Shown in pieces: positions 12,352 through 17,888 of a stretch of DNA of 17,888 bases. Numbering within the stretch: position 1 is the first letter of the stretch; every line of letters starts with the position of its first letter. Position numbers and translations under genes: made by a program. The DNA is taken from positions 1 through 17,888 of the forward strand of contig JARLHY010000078.1 in NCBI GenBank assembly GCA_031292015.1, given 5' to 3'. The notes beneath the pieces are model-generated. The model ran no database searches and was not told the DNA's origin. It saw only the letters and a program-made list of their open reading frames with translations. The DNA comes from Negativicutes bacterium (lineage in GTDB: Bacteria; Bacillota_C; Negativicutes; Sporomusales_B; JARLHX01).

Positions 12352-14676
12352 GTGAGTCGGTTACAGTTCGTAGGTGAACGCGTGAAGCGGGTCGACGGAC
12401 TCGCCAAGGCGATGGGACGGGCAAAATATACGGGCGACATGAAACGCAAAGACATGTTGATCGGTAAAGCCCTGTTCGCAAAATATCCTCACGCCATCAT
12501 CAAGAAAGTGGATGTGACCAAAGCCGCCATGCTTGAGGGCGTGGTGGCGGTCATGACCGCCAAAGATCTTCCGGGGCGAAACGGTTATGGCGTCTTGGTG
12601 CCTGATAAACCGGTTATCGCCGACGTCAAGACCCGCTACGAAGGGGACCCTGTGGCCCTGGTTGCGGCAGTAAGCGAAGAAATCGCAAAACAGGCCCTGA
12701 GTCTTATCGAGGTTGAATACGAGCCGCTCCCGACGTACGATGACCCGCGGGAAGCGATGAAGAAAGATGCCGTAAAGATTCATGAGAATCATCCGGCAGC
12801 GGAGGACGGCAATATCCTCTGTGTCATCAAAGTGGACCGGGGCGATGTCGACGCCGCCTTTGCCGCGGCCGACATCGTCATCGAGAATGATTATGAGACA
12901 CCGATGGTTGAACACTGCTATCTCGAGCCTGATGTATGCATCGCTGAACCTGATCCGCTGACCGGCGGGCTGACTATCATCAGTGCCGCTCAAGCCGTTT
13001 ACGCCAACAAGCGCTGCCTGGCACCGGTATTCGGTTTGCCGCAGAACAAGATCAGAGTCGTGAGCCCCATCGTCGGCGCCGGCTTCGGCGGCAAAGAGGA
13101 CTCTTCCCTGGATGTCAGTGCTGTCGCCGGCGTGTTGGCGCTAAAAACCGGTAAACCGGTGTTCTTCGAACTCACCCGGGAGGAAGTGTTCCGCACCACC
13201 GGCAAACGCCACGCCACCTATATCAAACACCGGATGGCCGCCACCAAGGACGGCAAGATAACCGCCATCGATGTTCAAACGATCATGGATAAGGGCGCGT
13301 ATGTCTCTATGGGCGGCGCAAAAGCGCCGCTGCACGGGGTAACGATGCGCACCGCCGTTTATTCCGCAGGACCGTATGCCGTGCCCAACGCCAGGGCGAG
13401 GTCCTATTCGGTGTTCACGAACCACCCCTATTCATGCGCTTTCCGCGGCTTTGGCGCACCGCAGGCCCAGTTCGCGGTGGAGTGCCAGATCGACGACCTG
13501 GCGAAACGGCTGAACATGGATCCTACCGAAGTGCGGCTGAAAAACATGCTGCGGGACGGCGACTTCACAATTACCGGCCAGATGATGAAAGAAAGCCGCG
13601 GGCTGGGGCTGGGCGAGTGCATCGACCAGGTCAAGGAACGCTTCGGCTGGGATAAATACCTGAGCCGGAGCGAGGGTGTAATCAAGCGGGGCAAAGGCTT
13701 CGGCGCATTCATTTACGGAACCGGTGTGCCCCTGCCGTTCGAAGGGGCGAGTTGTTTCGCTGTTCTCCAGAACGACGGCACTCTCAATATCGCCATGGGT
13801 ACGACGGAGATGGGGCAGGGGCTCTCGACCGCCCTCAGCCAGATCGCGGCCGAAACTCTTGGTGTAAGGTGCGAAGATGTTCTTGTGGTGTTCTCGGATA
13901 CGGCCATGTCGCCCGACTCGGGGCCGACGGTAGCTTCGCGGTCGGTGGTTATGGTCGGCAACGCCGTAACCCACGCTTGCAACCAACTGCGCGACCGAAT
14001 CCTCAAAGTGGCCGGCGAGCAGTTTTTCAAAGCCGATGTCCGGGATCTGACGATCAAGGACGGCAAAGTCTTCCCCGTCGGACGGCCGGAGCAGGCCGAA
14101 AGCCTGGCAACGGTGGTTGTAAGGGCCTATTTCTCCCAGGTACCGCTGTCGGCGATCGGTACGTGGTATCCGCCTGCCCCGACTTTCAACGGCGCGGACG
14201 GTCAGGGCAACCCCTGCCACGCATACGCCTTCGGGGCCCAGGCCGTGGAAGTGGAAGTCGACACCGAGACCGGGGTGATCACCATACTGCGCTCAGTGTT
14301 CGCCTGCGACATCGGCAAAGCCATCAATCCGGACAACGTCGAAGGACAGATGGAGGGTGGCGTCGCTCAGGCCATCGGCTGGAGCCTCATGGAAGAAAAT
14401 ATTATGGATAAAGGCATAATGCAGAACGCAGCCTTCCACAATTACATGATACCAACCGCAGTCGATCTGCCTGACATGGAGTCGATCATTGTCGAACACC
14501 CCAATGAGCTTGGGCCGTTCGGCGCGAAGGGAATCGGCGAACCGCCGATTATCGCGGCCGGGCCGGCTATCCGCAACGCGGTCTGGGATGCGATAGGAGT
14601 CAAAATCAACGCCATTCCGCTTACGGCGAGACAGGTCCTGCAGTCGATCAAAGAAGCCGCGGCTGCGAAAAAATAG
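12352..14676 (+). CDS. Molybdenum hydroxylase, molybdopterin-binding large subunit (xanthine dehydrogenase family)
   Basis: Catalytic subunit (774 aa) of a cytoplasmic three-part molybdenum hydroxylase that inserts water-derived oxygen into an activated carbon of an N-heterocycle, aldehyde or CoA thioester. Key segments are GAGFGGKE (242-249), CAFRGFGAPQ with Arg365, MGTTEMGQGLSTALSQI for cofactor binding, and GAKGIGEPP with the catalytic Glu730. Glu249 and Arg365 align with the purine-contacting Glu802 and Arg880 of bovine xanthine dehydrogenase, which favours a purine-like substrate without proving it. The start is GTG 12352, with AGGAGG 7 bases before it; an upstream in-frame TTG at 12322 would place that site inside the gene. 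The FAD and 2Fe-2S subunits follow directly. Confidence 0.92.
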   Translation: MSRLQFVGERVKRVDGLAKAMGRAKYTGDMKRKDMLIGKALFAKYPHAIIKKVDVTKAAMLEGVVAVMTAKDLPGRNGYGVLVPDKPVIADVKTRYEGDPVALVAAVSEEIAKQALSLIEVEYEPLPTYDDPREAMKKDAVKIHENHPAAEDGNILCVIKVDRGDVDAAFAAADIVIENDYETPMVEHCYLEPDVCIAEPDPLTGGLTIISAAQAVYANKRCLAPVFGLPQNKIRVVSPIVGAGFGGKEDSSLDVSAVAGVLALKTGKPVFFELTREEVFRTTGKRHATYIKHRMAATKDGKITAIDVQTIMDKGAYVSMGGAKAPLHGVTMRTAVYSAGPYAVPNARARSYSVFTNHPYSCAFRGFGAPQAQFAVECQIDDLAKRLNMDPTEVRLKNMLRDGDFTITGQMMKESRGLGLGECIDQVKERFGWDKYLSRSEGVIKRGKGFGAFIYGTGVPLPFEGASCFAVLQNDGTLNIAMGTTEMGQGLSTALSQIAAETLGVRCEDVLVVFSDTAMSPDSGPTVASRSVVMVGNAVTHACNQLRDRILKVAGEQFFKADVRDLTIKDGKVFPVGRPEQAESLATVVVRAYFSQVPLSAIGTWYPPAPTFNGADGQGNPCHAYAFGAQAVEVEVDTETGVITILRSVFACDIGKAINPDNVEGQMEGGVAQAIGWSLMEENIMDKGIMQNAAFHNYMIPTAVDLPDMESIIVEHPNELGPFGAKGIGEPPIIAAGPAIRNAVWDAIGVKINAIPLTARQVLQSIKEAAAAKK

Positions 14677-14694
14677 AGACAGGTGGTGAGAAGG

Positions 14695-15555
14695 ATGAGC
14701 AAAACGGAATTCTTTCGCCCCGAGACCCTGGCAGACGCCCTGGCCGTTCTCGAAAAATACCGGCAAGGGGCGGTCGTGGTCAACGGCGGCACCGATATTG
14801 TTGAAAGAATCGCAGGCGGCGGTGTTGAACCGTCAGCGATAGTCTACATCCATAATATCGCCGAACTGAAAGGGATCCGGGAAGATGGCGGATTTGTCTG
14901 TATCGGCGGAACGGCGACCTACAACGATGTACTTAAGTCACCTTTAAGCCGCCCGTATTCGGCGCTGTGCCAGGCAATCCGCGAGGTAGGATCGCCCCCG
15001 ATCAGGGTGGTGGGCACGCCGGCGGGAAATATCGGCACCGCGGTGCCGGCAGCGGACTGCAATGTGGCCCTGATGGCCCTGGATGCGGAGATTGTCCTGG
15101 TCAGCCGGGGCGGCGAGCGCACTGTCAAAGCCAGCGAGATGTTTGTCAGCTACTGCCGGACGGCGATGGCCGAAACTGAACTGATCAAAGAAATCCGGAT
15201 ACCAAAAATGCCTGCCGGCACAGGAAGCGCCTTTTTGAAGCTTGCCAAGCGGAAGGCCCAGGATATTGCCCAGGTGTCGGCCGGCGTCCGCCTGACAATG
15301 GACGGCGATGTCTGCCGCGGGATCATCATTGCCCTCGGCGCGGTCAGCAGCAAGACCATCCGGGCCTATAGCCTGGAGCAGTTGGTTATAGGCAAGCAGG
15401 CGGCAGCGGCCGCAGAGGCGGTCAAAGGCGTCGTCCCGACGGAAGCCGCCCTGCGCAGTCCCCGCAACAAAGCCTATAAGGAAGCGGTCATCGGAATTTT
15501 GGTCGGGCGCGCCATCAGGCAGGCTTACGCCGAAGTTTCAGGGGGGAGGCACTAG
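14695..15555 (+). CDS. Molybdenum hydroxylase FAD-binding subunit
   Basis: The medium subunit (286 aa) that carries FAD and passes electrons from the iron-sulfur subunit to NAD or another acceptor. The N-terminal FAD-binding domain shows VVNGGTDIV (28-36), a variant of the usual GGTDL motif, and GTPAGNIGTAVPAADCNVALMALDA (positions 107-130, the typical GNI..aSPaaD loop). A CoxM/XdhB-type C-terminal domain follows from about 165. The start chosen is ATG 14695, with AGGTGG 8 bases upstream; the in-frame GTG at 14683 lies within that site. It is 18 bp after the large subunit and one base before the 2Fe-2S gene, so the complex is made from one transcript in L-M-S order. Confidence 0.92.
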   Translation: MSKTEFFRPETLADALAVLEKYRQGAVVVNGGTDIVERIAGGGVEPSAIVYIHNIAELKGIREDGGFVCIGGTATYNDVLKSPLSRPYSALCQAIREVGSPPIRVVGTPAGNIGTAVPAADCNVALMALDAEIVLVSRGGERTVKASEMFVSYCRTAMAETELIKEIRIPKMPAGTGSAFLKLAKRKAQDIAQVSAGVRLTMDGDVCRGIIIALGAVSSKTIRAYSLEQLVIGKQAAAAAEAVKGVVPTEAALRSPRNKAYKEAVIGILVGRAIRQAYAEVSGGRH

Positions 15556-15556
15556 C

Positions 15557-16012
15557 ATGGCGGTAGAAGTGAAGTTTATTCTCAACAGCAAACCCGTCAC
15601 AGTGACGGTTGACGCGAAAGAAATCCTGACTGACACACTGCGGGAAGGTTTCGGCCTGACCGGGACGAAAAAGGCGTGCGGGACAGGCGACTGCGGGGCC
15701 TGCACCGTCATCCTCGACGGCGAGGCCGTCCGGTCCTGCATTTTGCTGACCGCGTCGGTGGACGGGAAAGAAGTGCTGACCATTGAAGGCCTTGGGGACG
15801 CTGACCATGTCCATCCCATCCAGCAGGCGTTCGTCGAGGCCGGAGCCGTTCAGTGCGGGTATTGTACCCCAGGGATGATCCTGACCGCCAAGGCTCTGCT
15901 CGACCAAAATCCCCACCCGACACCGGAAGAGATCAAAGAGGCCATAGCAGGCAATCTCTGCCGATGCACCGGTTATACCAAAATCATTAAGGCGATCAGC
16001 TCTCTGAGCTGA
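15557..16012 (+). CDS. Molybdenum hydroxylase 2Fe-2S subunit
   Basis: Small subunit (151 aa) holding two [2Fe-2S] clusters that relay electrons from the molybdenum site to FAD. The N-terminal plant-ferredoxin-like cluster uses Cys41, Cys46, Cys49 and Cys61 (KACGTGDCGACTV ... RSC). The C-terminal helical cluster uses Cys100, Cys103, Cys135 and Cys137 (QCGYCTPGM and NLCRCTGY). All eight ligands are present and length is standard. The ribosome binding site GGGGGGAGG overlaps the end of the FAD gene and lies 7 bases before ATG 15557, so translation of the two subunits is probably coupled. Confidence 0.95.
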   Translation: MAVEVKFILNSKPVTVTVDAKEILTDTLREGFGLTGTKKACGTGDCGACTVILDGEAVRSCILLTASVDGKEVLTIEGLGDADHVHPIQQAFVEAGAVQCGYCTPGMILTAKALLDQNPHPTPEEIKEAIAGNLCRCTGYTKIIKAISSLS

Positions 16013-16038
16013 GCCCTGCAAAACCTGGCCAGGGTCTT

Positions 16039-16425
16039 TTGGGAGGAAAGCAAGCAACGTCTTTCTCCCTGAAGATCCTGGCCTTGGTTCGTAGGCCGGG
16101 AGCGGGAAAAGGCACCATGGCCATGGGCGGTAAGGAAGATTTGCCGGCCGGCGATAACATGGTCGTCATCGCGAAACTGGAAGGTACTGGCTGCAATGCC
16201 GTCGAAGTAGGTACCGACGTCGCGCCCGGGACGCTTGTCCGGGCTATCGAGGAAGACCTGCCGCAGGTTGCCGGCAGTGCCGCCCTGTGTTCGCCTATGA
16301 TGGCAAATTCCTTGATCAGGCTGACGTGTTTGTATCGGTCTGCCGCGACAGGTGACGATACGGAGGGAGAGAGGCAAGATGCGGGAAGAACTTACACCAC
16401 GGGAAAGAGTGAGAATGGCGCTTAA
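16039..16425 (+). CDS. Unidentified small reading frame or gene remnant after the hydroxylase
   Basis: Not recognised. The frame is open from inside the 2Fe-2S gene to 16425 and has the GC-rich third positions of real coding sequence through about 16320 (for example DNMVVIAKLEGTGCNAVEVG and APGTLVRAIEEDLPQV). The start is poor: TTG 16039 sits on a GGGAGG site that is followed by no ATG, GTG or TTG at the right distance, while ATG 16117 has only a loose GGGAGCGGG upstream. The last 30 or so codons look random and overlap the next gene by 47 bp. It may be a decayed accessory gene of the molybdenum enzyme or a small protein with a non-standard start. The 366-bp gap 16013-16378 holds nothing else that I can support. 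Confidence 0.3.
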   Translation: MGGKQATSFSLKILALVRRPGAGKGTMAMGGKEDLPAGDNMVVIAKLEGTGCNAVEVGTDVAPGTLVRAIEEDLPQVAGSAALCSPMMANSLIRLTCLYRSAATGDDTEGERQDAGRTYTTGKSENGA

Positions 16426-17554
16426 CCATCAAGAACCGGACCGGACGCCGATGGACCTGGGGGCGACATTCGTTTCCACCCTCAATTACGGGGCGTACGA
16501 CCGTTTGGCGGAGCACCTGGAAGCAACGGAAGGAATGCACAGCGAGAAAACGCCCAAAATCATTCTGCGCTGGGGACAGTCGGTGCGTCCGAGCGAAGAG
16601 ATGCTGCAGCGGTTCAGGATCGACACCAGGCCGATTTTCTCGAAAGCGCCCCGGTATTGGCGGGATCTCAATTATGACAAAATCGAAAGTTTTGTCGACG
16701 AGTGGGGCGTCCTGCGGCAACGGTCGAGGGCCGGCAAATACCACTATTATGATGTGGTCGGCCATCCGTTATCCGATACCACGTCCATCGACGATCTGGA
16801 AAAATTCCGCTGGCCCCTGGGTGACGATCCGGGGCGGATCGAGGGTCTGCGCGAGGAGGCCGAATATCTGTATCGTAACACCCAGTATTCGCTGATCGGC
16901 AATCTGGGGGCAGTGGATATTTTCGAGATGTGCTGGTTTCTGCGAGGCTACGAAAACGCCCTGATGGATCTCATGATCAATGAGGAGTTCATGCACGCCA
17001 TGCTCCGCAAGATTTTGAACATCCAGAAGAAAAAATTTGATCTGTATCTGGGGGCCGTAGGCGAGTACATCGACGCAGTCATGCTTGTCGACGATTTTGC
17101 CACCCAGCAATCGCTGTTTATTTCGCCGGCTACATTCCGAAAGATGCTGAAACCGTATCACAAGGAACTTATCGAGCATATCAAAAAACAGACGGCGGCA
17201 AAGATACTGCTCCACACCTGCGGGGCGGTCAGACCTCTCCTGCCTGATCTCATCGAAATTGGGGTGGACGCCATTCAGCCGGTGCAGGTATCGGCGGTGG
17301 GCATGGATACAAAAGAGCTTAAACAGGAATTCGGCGACAAGCTGGTCTTCTGGGGCGCCGGGTGCGACAGCCAGCAGGTGCTGCCCCACGGCAGCGTCGA
17401 CGAGGTAAGGGCCGAGGTGGAAAAACGGATGAGCGATCTTTCGCCTGGCGGCGGGTATGTTTTCAGCCCTGTCCACAACATCCAGTTTGACGTTCCGCCG
17501 GAGAATATTGTGGCCATGTTTGATCATGCTTATAAAGTAGCGAAACGGCCCTGA
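16379..17554 (+). CDS. Uroporphyrinogen decarboxylase-like / MtaA-CmuA-type methyltransferase family protein
   Basis: A 391-residue TIM-barrel protein of the UroD superfamily. In anaerobes this group is largely methyltransferases moving a methyl group between a corrinoid protein and a thiol or folate acceptor, rather than heme enzymes. The N terminus LTPRERVRMALNHQEPDRTP is typical. A zinc-type HxC motif is present (His279, Cys281 in LLHTCGAVRP). The third ligand is unclear: Cys329 (GAGCDSQ), or His366 (FSPVHNIQFD), which stands where many relatives have Cys. The start is ATG 16379 after GGAGGGAGAG; GTG 16352 is in frame but precedes that site. No corrinoid protein gene is visible next to it. 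The product and methyl donor are unknown. Confidence 0.85.
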   Translation: MREELTPRERVRMALNHQEPDRTPMDLGATFVSTLNYGAYDRLAEHLEATEGMHSEKTPKIILRWGQSVRPSEEMLQRFRIDTRPIFSKAPRYWRDLNYDKIESFVDEWGVLRQRSRAGKYHYYDVVGHPLSDTTSIDDLEKFRWPLGDDPGRIEGLREEAEYLYRNTQYSLIGNLGAVDIFEMCWFLRGYENALMDLMINEEFMHAMLRKILNIQKKKFDLYLGAVGEYIDAVMLVDDFATQQSLFISPATFRKMLKPYHKELIEHIKKQTAAKILLHTCGAVRPLLPDLIEIGVDAIQPVQVSAVGMDTKELKQEFGDKLVFWGAGCDSQQVLPHGSVDEVRAEVEKRMSDLSPGGGYVFSPVHNIQFDVPPENIVAMFDHAYKVAKRP

Positions 17555-17602
17555 TTTCAGGCCATAGAGAACCACGAGAAGGCTTGGTATTACGTGAAAA
17601 CT

Positions 17603-17623
17603 GAAAGCCCCGATTGGGGCTTC
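17603..17623 (+). terminator. Hairpin after the UroD-like gene
   Basis: AAGCCCC, loop GATT, GGGGCTT: a 7-bp stem 49 bp after the stop codon, with no T tract directly after it (CGAATTGAAG follows). The distal CGGGGCTTTTTT at 17792-17803 offers an alternative long-range partner with a good T tract, so termination may use either pairing. Confidence 0.55.
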
Positions 17624-17646
17624 GAATTGAAGACAAGGTGAGGAAA

Positions 17647-17748
17647 CGGGAGGGGAATTCCTCCGCTACGGACGATATCCTACGCCGTTATCGGCAGCAA
17701 GCTGCCGACGGCTGGGGATAAGAGTCCCGCTGCGGAAATCCCCTCCCG
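17647..17748 (+). repeat. 102-bp long-stem repeat, copy 2
   Basis: Plus-strand copy of the element at 4926-5028, starting CGGGAGGGGAATTCC and ending GGAAATCCCCTCCCG. It has the same nested stems (outer arms, GGAC/GTCC, TATCC/GGATA, GCCGT/ACGGC, CGGCAGC/GCTGCCG). Like copy 1 it follows a hairpin and TGAAGACAA. Confidence 0.92.
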
Positions 17749-17789
17749 TTTCTGTGCCCATACAGTTTTTTGTGCTAAGAAAGCTTCAT

Positions 17790-17803
17790 TTCGGGGCTTT
17801 TTT
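17790..17803 (+). terminator. Distal terminator arm with T tract
   Basis: TTCGGGGC followed by TTTTTT. It complements AAAGCCCCGA at 17604-17613 across the repeat, so the whole module could close as one long terminator stem. It abuts the stop codon of the minus-strand gene. Confidence 0.4.
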
Positions 17804-17888
17804 ATTTCGCCTGGTATTTTTGCTCATAGAGATGTTCGTCGTATTTGGCCCGGCGGTTGGGGCAATTTTCTTTCGGGCACAGCTGGCA
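17802..17888 (-). CDS. 3' end of a cysteine-containing protein (partial, cut by window end)
   Basis: The minus strand is open from the window edge (17888) to a TAA at 17802-17804, giving 28 C-terminal residues that begin CQLCPKENCPNRR and end YEQKYQAK. The CxxCxxxxC spacing suggests a metal or iron-sulfur site near the C terminus. The charged, tyrosine-rich tail and codon use look like real protein. The gene is convergent with the UroD-like gene. Family not recognised from this fragment. Confidence 0.6.
   Translation of the reverse strand, partial: CQLCPKENCPNRRAKYDEHLYEQKYQAK

Larger units (their letters stand above)
17555..17801. other. Non-coding region between convergent genes with second structured module
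   Basis: Contains a terminator-like hairpin (17603-17623), TGAAGACAA (17628-17636), the 102-bp repeat (17647-17748) and a TTCGGGGCTTTTTT segment (17790-17803) that can also pair with AAAGCCCCGA at 17604-17613. No gene is seen. Confidence 0.7.

Noticed and set aside
13432..14220. 262-codon minus-strand open frame
   Set aside because: It is a shadow of the molybdenum hydroxylase large subunit, whose active-site motifs are intact on the plus strand; the GC-rich third positions keep the opposite frame open.
16769..17575. 268-codon minus-strand open frame
   Set aside because: Opposite strand of the UroD-like gene; composition typical of a shadow frame.
4926..17748. CRISPR array
   Set aside because: There are only two copies of the repeat, 12.6 kb apart, in opposite orientation and without regular spacers.
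1..17888. tRNA or rRNA genes
   Set aside because: No cloverleaf with a T-loop GGTTCRA-type segment or rRNA-like sequence was noticed; a tRNAscan run would confirm.

Overview
The window reads as part of the chromosome of an anaerobic, low-molecular-complexity Gram-positive-type bacterium, most likely a Negativicute of the Sporomusaceae kind. This rests on strong AGGAGG-type ribosome binding sites, sigma-A style promoters, a moderately GC-rich coding style, a butyryl-CoA dehydrogenase that resembles the Megasphaera enzyme, and an oxygen-independent catabolic gene set (crotonase, molybdenum hydroxylase, MtaA/UroD-like protein). The taxonomic placement is an inference from remembered family sequences, not a search result.

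Layout. 1-3034 (+): acyl-CoA (butyryl-CoA type) dehydrogenase cut by the window start, an enoyl-CoA hydratase/crotonase and a zinc medium-chain dehydrogenase, ending at a strong hairpin terminator shared with a convergent small membrane-protein gene (3102-3284, -) that has its own clear promoter. 3421-4523 (+): an alpha/beta hydrolase with an ambiguous start. 4524-5116: about 590 bp with no convincing gene but dense inverted repeats, including copy 1 of a 103-bp structured repeat. 5117-6790 (-): a GntR/FCD regulator and a CCA-enzyme-like HD-domain protein that lacks the nucleotidyltransferase core.

6889-11257 (+): a catabolic operon of MFS transporter, metallo-beta-lactamase-fold lactonase, Tm-1-like (UPF0261) protein and class II aldolase. 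Its predicted promoter carries a perfect 48-bp palindrome over the -10 box. A 126-bp MITE-like element sits between the transporter and the lactonase. A second large palindrome lies at 11313-11359, between the aldolase and a convergent second GntR/FCD regulator (11472-12167, -).

12352-16012 (+): a three-subunit molybdenum hydroxylase (Mo-binding, FAD and 2Fe-2S subunits), then an unidentified small reading frame and a UroD/MtaA-like protein (16379-17554). 17555-17888 holds copy 2 of the structured repeat and the 3' end of a cysteine-containing protein on the minus strand.

How the genes may work together (inference): the MFS protein could import an organic acid or lactone, the lactonase open it, the Tm-1-like protein act on it with ATP, and the class II aldolase cleave the product. 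The molybdenum hydroxylase and UroD-like protein, next to the second GntR regulator, look like a separate but co-acquired oxidation/demethylation module. The most unusual content is non-coding: a repeated module of hairpin, TGAAGACAA and a 102-103-bp long-stem structure, found twice downstream of genes in the same relative orientation, and two exceptional palindromes placed at the same spot relative to predicted promoters.
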